Source: Myxococcales bacterium (GTDB lineage Bacteria > Myxococcota_A > Polyangia > Polyangiales > Houyiibacteriaceae). From it: 34,176 nt of DNA. Made by a program: the position numbers and the translations under genes. Numbering within the stretch: position 1 is the first letter of the stretch; every line of letters starts with the position of its first letter. Positions 11,856 through 22,097 of this stretch are shown piece after piece. The notes beneath the pieces were generated by a model that saw nothing but the letters and a program-made list of their open reading frames with translations, did no database searches and was not told the DNA's origin. Location: positions 1-34,176 of the forward strand of contig JAACVI010000225.1 of NCBI GenBank assembly GCA_009992505.1, given 5' to 3'.

Positions 11856-14800
11856 CTATACCTGGATCTGAATGCCCAGCGCCTCGCGCAGCCGGAAGTA
11901 GTTCTCCGACACGCTGAAGAGCACGAGCTCCTTGACCTTGTCCTTGGGCGGCAGATCCACGGAGCCCTCGGGCGGCAGCGCTTGAACCATGCGCGCGGCC
12001 GTCTCGAGATCACCACAGACCAGGAAGCCGGCACGCAGCGCCGTCAGCTCGACGGTCTGCATCCAGCGCTTCACGTCCGTGCGCGCGCCCGCCTCGACGA
12101 ACTTGCGACAGACCTGCCGCAGGCCATCCTGGGCCGTGGGCGAGAGATGCTGCGCGAGCTGCTGCGCCAGCGCGTCGACCTGCGGATCCGCGGGAGCCAC
12201 GCCCGAGAGGCGCATGGCCGCGAGCAGGATCATGCGCAGCTCGGAGTGGGAGCTCAGGAGCGTGCGGACGAAGTGCTCGGAGAGGTAGTAGGTCAGGAAG
12301 CGGGCGGTCACGAAGGCCAGATCCGCCGGCTTGTAGCCCGAGAGCAGGGTCGCGCCGCAGATCACGGCGGGCGGGTTGCTGCCGGCGACGTGCGCGAGCC
12401 CTCCGGGCGTCTGCGCCTGGAGGAAGAGGCGCGGCTGAATCGGGATGCTCAGCACGTTCATGGAGAAGCCGAACGTGCGCGCCAAGGTGACGGTCGAGGT
12501 CGCGGGATCCACGACCTTCAACTTGTGGATGTTCAGCGCCTTGTCCGAAGCCGTCTTGGCGGCGTGAACGGCCGGCGCGACCAACTCCATGATCTTCGAG
12601 ACGAAGCGGTCCTCGTCGGGATGGAAGAGGTCCGTGAACCAGGCGTTTCGTTCCACCCGCGCCTGCGGACGGATCATGTCGCCTTGCTTGTACTGCGTAT
12701 AGAACTGCTGCTGCTCCGCGTCGGCTTTCTTGAGGAAGTTCAGTGTGGAAGCCAGACACCAAGCCTTGTCGTATGCGCGAGCGTCGAAGTAGAGCTTGTA
12801 CAGCGCTCGATAGGAGTCGACGCGATAGGGATCCTGCCGCAACAGCCATTGATGTTCGCGGATGGCGTTGTCCACGCCGTTGGGCAAGGTGCTGAAAATC
12901 TCGGCCAGGATCTGGTGCTCGGTCGGATCCTCCGGCCGCAGCTTGCTGGCGGCGTCGAAGGCCTGCGCGGCGGCGTCGTAGTTGCGCTGCCGATCGCGGT
13001 AGATGATGCCGAGGTTATGCCAGAGGTTGAACTCGAGCTCGGTCTCGTTCTTCCCGAGGATGCGATGGAGCATCTTGCGGAATGCACGCTCCAGATTCTT
13101 CCAGTCCTTCTTGCTCGTCCAAATCTTGTTGATGGCCTCGAACGCCTTCAGCTGAGTCGGATCGATGTCCAGCGCTTCGTTGAACTTGTCGACGGCGCCA
13201 TCGGGGTTCTTGAGCTCGTCGCGAATGACGACGGCGATGGTGTAGAGATACTTCGACTTGGCCTTGGGCCTATCATCCAAATCCGAGACGATCTGGATCG
13301 TATCAATCGCCTGTTCCCACTGCTTCGTCTCCTGATAACACACGAGCAACTTATGCAGGATGATGTGGTCTTCAGGGTTGATCAGCGAAGCATCGGAGTA
13401 CGCCTGAATGGCCTTCTGCTGATTGTTGACCTTCTCGCGCCACAGATCACCGATGGACACCAGGATGTCGAAGCGCTCCTTGTCCTCCTCGGCGACCTCG
13501 AGCAGCTGCTTCTTGAAGTGGATGACCTGCTCCCACTCCGACTGCTGCTCGTACAGGCCGATGACGGCCTCGAGCGTGGGGCGGTGAAGCGCATCCTCCT
13601 CCAGAGCCTTGTCGAACATGTTGAGCGCCTTGCGACGCTCGCCCTGCTCGCGCTTGATCACGCCCAGGCGATAGAACGTGTCCGTGGTCTCGTCCGGCGC
13701 GAGCGAGTCGCGATGGTGGACGAGGAGCATCTGGTAGTACTTGAAGGCCTTGGTCCAGTCCTCCGTGGCGTAGTGCGCCGCGGCCAGCGCCATCAACGTG
13801 GGCAGGTCGCCCGTGTCGAGCTGGTGCGCCTTGGTCAGCGCCTTGATGGCCTCCTCGTGATTGCCGAGCTTGGTGGCCGCGCGTCCCAAGGAGAGCGCCA
13901 GCCGATGCTGCTCCTCCGCGGGGCGCGCGTTCGAGCGCTTCGAGAGCATCGAGAGGAGCGGGAAGGCATCCTCCCAACGCTCCTGCTGCAGGTAGTGATC
14001 GACCAAGGGCATGGCCGCGTCTTCGCTGTCCGCGTCCGCCGCGTAGGCGGTCTCGAAGATGGAGATGGCGCGAACGTGCTCCTCGAGACGCTCGTCGTAG
14101 ATGCGGCCCATGTCGACCAGCAGGCGAGCCTTCTGTCGCGGCGCCTCCGTGTGCTTCGCCTCGGCCTCGAGCGTGCGCGCGGCGGCGACCCAGTCGCCCG
14201 AATCGACCTGGATCTTACGCATCGCCTCCAGGGAGGGGACGTGCGCCGGATTCAGCCCCGTCGCGGTCTCGTAGTGATCGAGCGCCGAGATCCGATCGCC
14301 CAATTCCTCGTCGAAGATGCGTCCCATGCGGAACTCGAGGTCCACTCGCTGGGACGGATCCGTGAGCTGCCGTGACAGCTGCTCCATCATCTCCAGCGCC
14401 GACGCATGGTCGCCGCGCTTGTCGTACAGGCGCGTCAGAGCGTCGAGCGCCTGACCATCCTGATCGTCGATGGAGAGCACCTCGAGGTAGCAATCCACCG
14501 CGCGATCGGCGTCGCTCACCTCGCCGCCGAAGACGTCGCCCATGGCCTTCCACAGGCGGATCTTCTCTGCCCTATCGGGCGTGGCCTGGATGTGACGCTC
14601 GTAGGTCTCCACCAGGGAGTCCCAACGCTGCATGCTGCGATAGAGGCGCGCGAGCCCGCCCAACGCGGCCTCGTGGTTCGGGTCGAGCTCGAGGATGCGC
14701 TCGAGTCGCTCGGCGGCCTTGTCCGGCTTGACGAACTCTTCCTCCCACATGCCCGCGAGCTGCGTGAGGATGCCGATCTGCTCCTTCTCGGTGCCGGCGA

Positions 14801-17800
14801 CCTCGAGCTGGGTCTCCAGGATACCGAGCAGGTCCTGCCAGCGCTCGGTCTTGGCGTAGAGCCGCTCGAGTCCGCGCAGGGCCTCGCGATGGTGCGGTTC
14901 GGTCTGGAGGATCTGAGCGTAGCTCTCGATGGCCTTGTCGACGTCGCCGATGCGATCTTCGTAGGCCTCCGCGATCTGCAGATGGGCGAGGAGCCTCGCC
15001 TCCGGCTCCTCGACGGCCGCGGCCTTGCGCTCGAGGATACCGAGCAGGTCGTCCCAGCGCGCGTCGCGCCGATACACCCCTTCGAGTGCCTCGAGGGCCG
15101 CCACGCTGGTCGGATCCGCGTCGAGGGCCTTCTGATAGTAGCCGCCCGCCTGCTGCGGCTGCCCCAGCTGCTGCGCCGAGAGATCACCGATTTGCACGTA
15201 CGTCTCGGCCTTGACCCGCGCGTTGTCGGTCATGTCGACCAAGCGCGCGAGGACCTCCGAGAGCGTGTCCCACTGCTGGGTCGTGCGGTAGAGTTCAGCC
15301 ATCTGGCGCATGGCCGGCACGTTCGCCGGATCGAGCGCCAGGATCTGCTGGTAGTAAGGGATCGCGTACTCGGGATGCCCGAGCTCCTGACCGTACCAAC
15401 GTGCGCAGCTCAGGCAGATCGCGATCTTGGTCTCGGCGTCCTGAACCTGACCGAGGGCCTCGTTGGCGGCGGTCAACAGATCGTTCCAGGCGTTGGTCAG
15501 ACCGGCGACGCGCTCGAGCTCGTTGGCCGTCTCGCGGTCGGAGAAGTCCTCCATCCAGGCGACCTTCAAGGCCTCGTAAGCCTGCTCGGGCTCGCTCAGC
15601 TCGCGCTCGTAGACGGTGGCGACCTTGCGCAAGAGTCCGACGCGCTCGGCCGTCGTGCCGACCGATTCGGCGCGCACGATGTAGACCTCGATCAGCTCCT
15701 CAAAGCGCATCCCTTCGCGATGCAAGACCTCGAGCCGCTCGAAGGCGGGACCGTTGATGGGCTCGAGCTCGAGGATGCGTTGATAGGCCGAGGTGCCCCG
15801 ATCCGCGTCCTCCACCATCGTCGCCCACATCTGGGCGATGCCGAAGAGCTGGGCGACCTGGGCCTCGGGATCCGTCAACGACGCGGCGCGTCGCTCCATC
15901 ACTCCGATGGCGTCTTCCCATTGGTGCTCTTGGCGATGGATGTGCTCCAGGGCATCGAGCGCGGTAAAGTTGGCGGGGTTGAAGCTCAGCGCGCTGTTGT
16001 AGGCCTCGACCGCGTCCATCGGCTGCGCGAGATCATGGCTGTAGAGGTAGCCGAGCTGCATGTAGACGCCCTCGAGAGCGGCGTCTTCGAGCGTCGCTGC
16101 GCCCACCTCGATCACGCGATGAAGCGTGTCCACCAGCTCGTGGTTCTGCCCCGATGCGCGGTGGATCTCCGCCATGTGCATCAGTGCTTCGGCGTTGGAC
16201 GGATCGACGTCGAGGACCCGCTCCCAGCTCTCGAGGGCGTTGCGCTCGCGCTCGAGCTTCTCGTACCAGATGCGGCCGAGGTCGGCGTAGATCGCCATGC
16301 GCAGAGCGTCGTCCTCCGCGACGGCCACCTCACGGTCGAGGATGTCGACGAGGTCTCGCCAGTTCTCCTGTGCCGCGTAGATGTCGCCCAGGGCGCTGAG
16401 CGCTTCGGGATCCTCTCCACGAAGATCGAGCACCTTGCGCCACAGCTCGATGGCCTGACCCGCGTCGTCGAGTTGGTCGTAGGCCAGGCGCGCCATCTTG
16501 GCCAGGGTCTCCGCCTGCTGGGCATCGCCGACGACGACGTCGAGCTCACGCTCGAAGGTCGAGAGCAGGCTCGGCCAGTTGGCCTGGCGCGAGTAGATCT
16601 CGGCCAGCGCGCGGATGGACTCGGCGTGCTCCGGCTCCAGGTCCGCGAGGATGTGCTGGTAGACCCGGATCGACTCGTCCGTCTGGCTCAGATCCTGCTC
16701 GAGGACCTGACCGAGGCGGTAGTTGAAGTCGACCTTGTCCGCCGTGATGTCGGCGATCGCGGCGCGCTTGCGCAGCACCTGCGCCAGTGCCTGGGGAGCC
16801 CCGTAGTCCAGATAGATCTGGTCCAGGGCCGCCAGAGGCTCGTCGTCCTCGGGGGCGACGCCGAGCACGTAGCGGTAGGTCTCCTCCGCACGCGCAACGT
16901 CCTCCAGCTCCTCCGCATAGACGCGAGCGAGACGCTTGCCTAGCTGCCCCTTCACTTCGCCATCGAGAGGCGCCTCGAGAATGCCGGCGTAGGTGTCGGC
17001 GAGTTGGGGCCAGCCCTCCAGGATCTGGGAGAGCCGCTCCACCTCGGAGAGCGAGTGGTCGTGACGCGGATCCTCCATCAGGGCGCGCTGCATCCACACG
17101 AAGGCCTTCTGATGATCGCCGGCGCGGTCCTCCGCGACCTCGCTCATGCGATGCATCATCGAGACGCGCTCGGTGGGATCGGGCTGGTAGTGGAGCTGCA
17201 CCTCGTGCACGTTCAGCAGGCGATCCCACTGCTCCTGCACGCGGTAGAGCGGTTCGAGGATCTCGCCCACTTCGAGCGGGCGCACGCCGTCGGCGAAGAG
17301 CAGCTCGAGCGCGGAGAGCGCCGAGCCGTGCTCGGGTGCCGCACCCAGGATGTCGCGGAACTGCGCGATGGCGCGCTCGACGTCCCCGAGATGCTGCTGG
17401 AAGATCAGACCGAGTCGGAACTGCAGGTTGAGCACGTCGTCCGGGCTGGACGCGACCTCGATCTCCTGTTCCAGAACGGCAGCGAGCTCCGGCCAGCGCT
17501 CGGTCGCCTCGTACAGGCTGTCGAGGGCCGTGATCGCCTGCTCGTGGACCGGATCGAACTCGAGCACGATCTTGTAGCGCTCGATGGCCGCCGGGATGTT
17601 CTCGGTCTGGATCTGGTGAATCTGCGCGGCGCGCAGGGCCATGTCGACGACGTCGTCCGGGGACTGCTCACGAAGCGTCTCGATGGCGGAGTCGTAGAGT
17701 GCCGTGACCCGCGGCCAGCTGCCGGTCTCGTCGGCGAGCCGCTCGAGGGACGAGAGCGTCTTGTCGTTCCGTACGTCGAGGGGCAACGCGCGGGCGTAGG

Positions 17801-20800
17801 CTTCGAAGGCGGCTCCGGCCTGTTCGAGTTGGAACTCGTCCAGCTCGGCCACCTGATGAAGCAGCTCCACCTTCCGGATGGGATCCTGCTCGTGGAGAAT
17901 CTGCACCTCGTGAACGGCGATGAGCTTCGCCCACTCCCCGAACTGCCGATAGATGGGCTCGAGCACGGCCGCTGCGGCCACGGGCTCCTTGCCTTCTGCG
18001 ATCAACGCCTCCAGCGCCGCCAAGGTCGGCAGGTGATCCGGGAAGACGTCGAGGATCTCGCGGTAGATGTCGACGGATCGCGCGGCGTCGTCGAGACGGC
18101 GATGCCAGAGCTCGGCGATGCGATAGCGGTAGCTGATGACCTCGCTGGGATCGTCCGCCAGGTCGGCCTCGCGCTCGAGCACGCTGAGCAGATCCTGCCA
18201 GGCCTCGGTCGCCTGGTAGAGGGCGTCGAGCCGACCGATGGCGGTCAGATCGTCAGGATCGATCTCGAGGATGCGTTGGTAGGTGTCGATCGCGTTCGCG
18301 ACGTCGCCGACCTCGCGCTCGTAGACCGTGCCCACCTCGGCGTAGATGCGCTTCTTCTCCTCGGGGTCGTAGACGATGTCGGCTTTGCGCGTGTAGACGC
18401 CGAGCAGCTCCTCCCAACGTTCCAGACCGAGGTAGAGCTGAATCAGCTTGTTCAGCGCGCCCATGTCCTCGGGATCCGTCTCGAGGACCTGCTGGTAGAC
18501 CTTGATAGCATCCTGCGGACGCTCGAGGATCTCCTCGTAGGTCGCCGCGGCGCGGAAGAGGTAGGGCTTCTGCTCCTCGGGCGTGGGGAGCATCGACGCC
18601 TTCTGCAGGTAGATGCTCGCCAGATCGTCGTAGCGCTCCGAGATTTGGTACAGGCGCTCCAGCGCGTCCGCCGCTTCGATGCAGGTGTCGTCCAGCACCA
18701 GCACGTGCCGGTAGTGGGCGATGGCGCCTTCGGCGTCGTCCAACGACTCTTCACGAATCTGGGCGGCCTTGATGTGAAGCGCGGCGGCGAGGACCGGGTC
18801 CTCGAGATCCGCCACTCGCTGCTCGTAGACCTGGGCCAGAGACTCCATCGAACCCGTAGCGCGGGCGAGGCGTTCGAGCTCCTCCTGCGTGCGCAGGTTG
18901 CCGGGGTCCTCGCCCAGAGCGCGGGCCGCGCTGGTGAAGGCTGAACCCGGATCGTCGAGGGCGACCTCGTACAGCTCCGCGATCTGGTGCAGAAGCTCGA
19001 CGCGCGCCTCGGGGCTGCTCGAGTGCTTGGCCTGGATCTCGTGGATGCCCACGAGCTTCGCGTAGGCGCTCTCGGACCGATAGATGGGCTCGAGGATCTC
19101 GGCCACGACCAGCTGATGGTCGTCCGCCGCGAGCAGACGCTCGAGGGCCGCGAGGGCTTCGGAGTTGGTCTGGTGACGCTCCAACACCTCTCGGTAGATC
19201 TCGACTGCCGCCGGCACGGCGTTCATGCGCTCTTCGCGCAGCTGTGCCGAGCGCAACATCAAGGCGAGCTGCTGCTCCTCGTCCGTGGCCAGCTCGAGCT
19301 GGCGGTCGACGTTGTCGGCCAGATCGGCCCACATCTCCCGGCGCGCGAACAGCGTGTCCAGCGCGCCCAAGGCGGATTGGCTCGTGGGATCCATCTCGAG
19401 AATCTCACGCTGGAGCCGGATGGCCTCGTCGGGATCCTCGAGCGCCGTGTCCGAGATGGCGGCCATCTGGGACAGCAGCTCTTCCTTGTCGGCAGGATCG
19501 CTGGCGAGCTCGGCGCGACGTCGCAAGATACCGAGCAAATCCGACCAACGCTCCGTGCGCCGGTAGAGCATCTCGAGGGCTGCGAGCACCTCGACGTCGC
19601 CCGGATCGAGGTCGAGCACCTTGCGATAGGCGGCGACGGCGTGATTGACGTCTTCGAGCTGCACGTCGTGAATGCGCGCGGCCTTGGTCCACAGCGACCG
19701 CGCCAGATCCTCGTCGACGGCGTCGGTCGCCAGACTCTCGATCAAGGCGACCAGGTCGCCGAAGCGCTCGTGCTCGGTCGCCAGCATCTCGAGGCGAGCC
19801 AGCGTGTCTTCGTCTTGCGGCACCTCGCGAAGTGCCTCGGCGTAGGCCGAGAAGGCGCGCGCGGGATCGCCGATGTGCTCGCCGAGGACGGCACCGATCT
19901 TGGTCAACAGCTCCAGGCGCTCGTCGACCGAGGCACTGCCGTCGTGCAACACGCGCAGGGCCTTGACCCACATCTCGCCGTTGCCGCTGACCGCGTACAC
20001 GGGCTCCAGGATTCGGGCCGCTGCCACGGCGACCTCTTCGTCGCCGAGCAAGCGCTCGAGCGACTCGCGTGCGCCGTCGTGCTCCGGCAAGAGCGTGAGC
20101 ACCTCGCGGTAGAGCTCCACCGCACGGCCCTTCTCGGCCAGATGCTGCTCGAGCACCCTGCCCTGTCGGAACTTCAGCGCCGCCAGCTCCTCGGCCGACT
20201 CGGGTCCGAGGTCGATGCGCCGCTCGAGGATGTCCGCGAGGTCCTGATAGCGCTCACGCGACTCGTAGAGGGCGTCGAGGCGCTGGAACGCCTCGGATTC
20301 GTCATCGCCCCACTCCGCGAGGATGCCCTCGTAGGCGGTGATGGCGGTGTCCGCGTCCGCGAGCTGCTCCTCGAGCAAGGCCGCGCGTTCGTAGGCCAAC
20401 GCACGCCTGGCGTCAGCGTCGAGCGTGAGCTCTATGCGTCGATCGAAGATGGCGAGCAGCTCCGCATAGCGCTCGGTCTGTCGATACAAGTCTCCCAGCG
20501 CGGCGATCGCTTGCTCATGATCTCCACGCTCCTCGACCACGGCCGAGTACTGGGCGATGGCCTCGTCGACCTTGCCCATGCGCGAGAGGATGCCGCCGAG
20601 GCCGATGCGCAACTCGAGCGCTTCGTCCGGATCCGCATCTGCGGCCGCGGTGATCGCTTCGCCGTAGGCCGCGACCACGCGGTCCCAGCCTTCGGTCGCT
20701 TCGGCGAGACGCTCGACGTCTTCGCGCAGGATCTCCTGTGACGGCGCCAGCGCGAAGGCCTCGAGGCTCTTCTCGAAGGCCGTGTCGGCGGCTCGAAGCT

Positions 20801-21944
20801 TCTCTTCGTAGAGCAGCGCGGTCTCGCGCAAGAGCGCGATGCGCGCCTCGGGGTCGCCATCGTGACCCAGTCGCACCTCGTAGACGGACGCGAGCTTGCG
20901 AGCGTCACGGGCGTCTTCGTAGATGGGAGAGAGTGCCTCTGCCGCCGCCAGGTTGGTCGGATCGAGCGCGAGCACCTTCTCGTAGGCGCGCGCCGCACGA
21001 TCGGGCTTCTCGTTCTTGTCGATCCAGAGGCGCGCCGCGCGGAAGAGCAGCGAGACCTTCTCGTCGAGCTCACGCTCCTTGCCCTCGGCTTCACGCTCGA
21101 GGATGCGGATCAGCTCGTCCCACTTCTCGCCGTGGGCGAAGAAGTCCTCGAGTTCGTCCCAGGCGCCGAGGGCCACGTAGCGTCGCTTGAGCTGCTCCTG
21201 GGCGCGCCGATCGTCGGGATCGAGCTCCAGCAAGCGAGTGAACGCGCGAATCGCTCCCGCGTCGTCGCCCACCTTGTCGGCGTAGATCATGCCGAGCTTC
21301 TGCAGCTGCTTCTTCAGCTCTTCCGCGTCGGTGGTCGCGTCGGCGAGCTTCTCGAGCACCGCCGCGAGCGGCTCGAATTCCCGCGCGCGCTCGTACAGCT
21401 GCGCCAGCGCATCCAGAGCCTGGGCGTGGTTCGGATCGGCCTCGAGCACCTCCTGCCACAGCTCGATGCAGATGGCCGGCTTGCGCAGGCGCTGCGTCGC
21501 GAGGTCCGCCATCTCAACATATCGGGCGGGGCGGTCGGCCGGGTCGAGAAGTCGCGCCTCCATGCGCATGACGCCGATCAGGCTCTCCCAATCGCGCCGC
21601 TTCTCGTACATGTCCTTGAGGCGCTCGATCGACTCGAGGTCGCCGGGGAGCAGCGAGAGCAAGCGCTCGAAGCACTTGATCGCCTCCGCCTGGTTGCGCG
21701 ACCGATCGACGTACATGACGCCGGCGGTTCGCAGCAACTCGGCCTCTTCTTCGGGCTCGATGACCAAGTCGGCCTTGGCCAACAAGGTGCGAATGACGTC
21801 GGACCAGCGCTTCTGGCCCTCGAACTTCTCGTAGGCCTCGTCCAACTCCGCGAGCTGGGCCTGAACCTCGTCCGTCATCTCTCGCGGCGTGCGCTCAGCG
21901 ATCTCAGCCTTGGGAGTCGCTTCGTCGCCCTCGTGTTCCGACAT
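11856..21944 (-). CDS. Giant cytoplasmic TPR protein (AgmK/GltI-like), 3362 aa
   Basis: Single ORF of 3362 aa, no signal peptide, many repeats of the type ALE.LY....RW.DL..ILE.....A.D......L...A.+.E..L.D...AI..Y..IL..DP. C-terminal ~350 aa not TPR-like. Position in the gene run matches gltI/agmK. Confidence 0.9.
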   Translation of the reverse strand: MSEHEGDEATPKAEIAERTPREMTDEVQAQLAELDEAYEKFEGQKRWSDVIRTLLAKADLVIEPEEEAELLRTAGVMYVDRSRNQAEAIKCFERLLSLLPGDLESIERLKDMYEKRRDWESLIGVMRMEARLLDPADRPARYVEMADLATQRLRKPAICIELWQEVLEADPNHAQALDALAQLYERAREFEPLAAVLEKLADATTDAEELKKQLQKLGMIYADKVGDDAGAIRAFTRLLELDPDDRRAQEQLKRRYVALGAWDELEDFFAHGEKWDELIRILEREAEGKERELDEKVSLLFRAARLWIDKNEKPDRAARAYEKVLALDPTNLAAAEALSPIYEDARDARKLASVYEVRLGHDGDPEARIALLRETALLYEEKLRAADTAFEKSLEAFALAPSQEILREDVERLAEATEGWDRVVAAYGEAITAAADADPDEALELRIGLGGILSRMGKVDEAIAQYSAVVEERGDHEQAIAALGDLYRQTERYAELLAIFDRRIELTLDADARRALAYERAALLEEQLADADTAITAYEGILAEWGDDESEAFQRLDALYESRERYQDLADILERRIDLGPESAEELAALKFRQGRVLEQHLAEKGRAVELYREVLTLLPEHDGARESLERLLGDEEVAVAAARILEPVYAVSGNGEMWVKALRVLHDGSASVDERLELLTKIGAVLGEHIGDPARAFSAYAEALREVPQDEDTLARLEMLATEHERFGDLVALIESLATDAVDEDLARSLWTKAARIHDVQLEDVNHAVAAYRKVLDLDPGDVEVLAALEMLYRRTERWSDLLGILRRRAELASDPADKEELLSQMAAISDTALEDPDEAIRLQREILEMDPTSQSALGALDTLFARREMWADLADNVDRQLELATDEEQQLALMLRSAQLREERMNAVPAAVEIYREVLERHQTNSEALAALERLLAADDHQLVVAEILEPIYRSESAYAKLVGIHEIQAKHSSSPEARVELLHQIAELYEVALDDPGSAFTSAARALGEDPGNLRTQEELERLARATGSMESLAQVYEQRVADLEDPVLAAALHIKAAQIREESLDDAEGAIAHYRHVLVLDDTCIEAADALERLYQISERYDDLASIYLQKASMLPTPEEQKPYLFRAAATYEEILERPQDAIKVYQQVLETDPEDMGALNKLIQLYLGLERWEELLGVYTRKADIVYDPEEKKRIYAEVGTVYEREVGDVANAIDTYQRILEIDPDDLTAIGRLDALYQATEAWQDLLSVLEREADLADDPSEVISYRYRIAELWHRRLDDAARSVDIYREILDVFPDHLPTLAALEALIAEGKEPVAAAAVLEPIYRQFGEWAKLIAVHEVQILHEQDPIRKVELLHQVAELDEFQLEQAGAAFEAYARALPLDVRNDKTLSSLERLADETGSWPRVTALYDSAIETLREQSPDDVVDMALRAAQIHQIQTENIPAAIERYKIVLEFDPVHEQAITALDSLYEATERWPELAAVLEQEIEVASSPDDVLNLQFRLGLIFQQHLGDVERAIAQFRDILGAAPEHGSALSALELLFADGVRPLEVGEILEPLYRVQEQWDRLLNVHEVQLHYQPDPTERVSMMHRMSEVAEDRAGDHQKAFVWMQRALMEDPRHDHSLSEVERLSQILEGWPQLADTYAGILEAPLDGEVKGQLGKRLARVYAEELEDVARAEETYRYVLGVAPEDDEPLAALDQIYLDYGAPQALAQVLRKRAAIADITADKVDFNYRLGQVLEQDLSQTDESIRVYQHILADLEPEHAESIRALAEIYSRQANWPSLLSTFERELDVVVGDAQQAETLAKMARLAYDQLDDAGQAIELWRKVLDLRGEDPEALSALGDIYAAQENWRDLVDILDREVAVAEDDALRMAIYADLGRIWYEKLERERNALESWERVLDVDPSNAEALMHMAEIHRASGQNHELVDTLHRVIEVGAATLEDAALEGVYMQLGYLYSHDLAQPMDAVEAYNSALSFNPANFTALDALEHIHRQEHQWEDAIGVMERRAASLTDPEAQVAQLFGIAQMWATMVEDADRGTSAYQRILELEPINGPAFERLEVLHREGMRFEELIEVYIVRAESVGTTAERVGLLRKVATVYERELSEPEQAYEALKVAWMEDFSDRETANELERVAGLTNAWNDLLTAANEALGQVQDAETKIAICLSCARWYGQELGHPEYAIPYYQQILALDPANVPAMRQMAELYRTTQQWDTLSEVLARLVDMTDNARVKAETYVQIGDLSAQQLGQPQQAGGYYQKALDADPTSVAALEALEGVYRRDARWDDLLGILERKAAAVEEPEARLLAHLQIAEAYEDRIGDVDKAIESYAQILQTEPHHREALRGLERLYAKTERWQDLLGILETQLEVAGTEKEQIGILTQLAGMWEEEFVKPDKAAERLERILELDPNHEAALGGLARLYRSMQRWDSLVETYERHIQATPDRAEKIRLWKAMGDVFGGEVSDADRAVDCYLEVLSIDDQDGQALDALTRLYDKRGDHASALEMMEQLSRQLTDPSQRVDLEFRMGRIFDEELGDRISALDHYETATGLNPAHVPSLEAMRKIQVDSGDWVAAARTLEAEAKHTEAPRQKARLLVDMGRIYDERLEEHVRAISIFETAYAADADSEDAAMPLVDHYLQQERWEDAFPLLSMLSKRSNARPAEEQHRLALSLGRAATKLGNHEEAIKALTKAHQLDTGDLPTLMALAAAHYATEDWTKAFKYYQMLLVHHRDSLAPDETTDTFYRLGVIKREQGERRKALNMFDKALEEDALHRPTLEAVIGLYEQQSEWEQVIHFKKQLLEVAEEDKERFDILVSIGDLWREKVNNQQKAIQAYSDASLINPEDHIILHKLLVCYQETKQWEQAIDTIQIVSDLDDRPKAKSKYLYTIAVVIRDELKNPDGAVDKFNEALDIDPTQLKAFEAINKIWTSKKDWKNLERAFRKMLHRILGKNETELEFNLWHNLGIIYRDRQRNYDAAAQAFDAASKLRPEDPTEHQILAEIFSTLPNGVDNAIREHQWLLRQDPYRVDSYRALYKLYFDARAYDKAWCLASTLNFLKKADAEQQQFYTQYKQGDMIRPQARVERNAWFTDLFHPDEDRFVSKIMELVAPAVHAAKTASDKALNIHKLKVVDPATSTVTLARTFGFSMNVLSIPIQPRLFLQAQTPGGLAHVAGSNPPAVICGATLLSGYKPADLAFVTARFLTYYLSEHFVRTLLSSHSELRMILLAAMRLSGVAPADPQVDALAQQLAQHLSPTAQDGLRQVCRKFVEAGARTDVKRWMQTVELTALRAGFLVCGDLETAARMVQALPPEGSVDLPPKDKVKELVLFSVSENYFRLREALGIQIQV

Positions 21945-22097
21945 GCTTCGTTCCGCCTTGTTCTCAGCAAACTGGAGTTCTCAACAACCCCGGAAAACCA
22001 TCTTACGCCCGACCGACGATCGACGACGAGGCCTCATTAGGCTCGCCTTCGACACGCATTCCCCGACCCGACCGGCAGGTCGAGGAGGAGCCACGCA

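Noticed and set aside
11424-20741. Very long plus-strand ORFs (11424..14375, 14406..16943, 17004..18944, 18987..20741) antisense to the giant TPR gene
   Set aside because: Typical GC-rich mirror ORFs: composition follows the antisense codon bias, no recognisable domains, and they overlap a convincing coding frame entirely.
11856-21944. Regular short recurring motifs (e.g. gaggatg/ctcgagg) considered as a CRISPR or intergenic repeat array
   Set aside because: They are codon-level echoes of TPR repeats inside one open frame; no identical repeat-spacer pattern.
22020-22060. Small hairpin-like sequence (gaggcctcattaggctc) between the TPR lipoprotein and the giant TPR gene, considered as a terminator
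   Set aside because: Short imperfect stem with a bulge, no U-tract on the minus strand, and located within an apparent operon.
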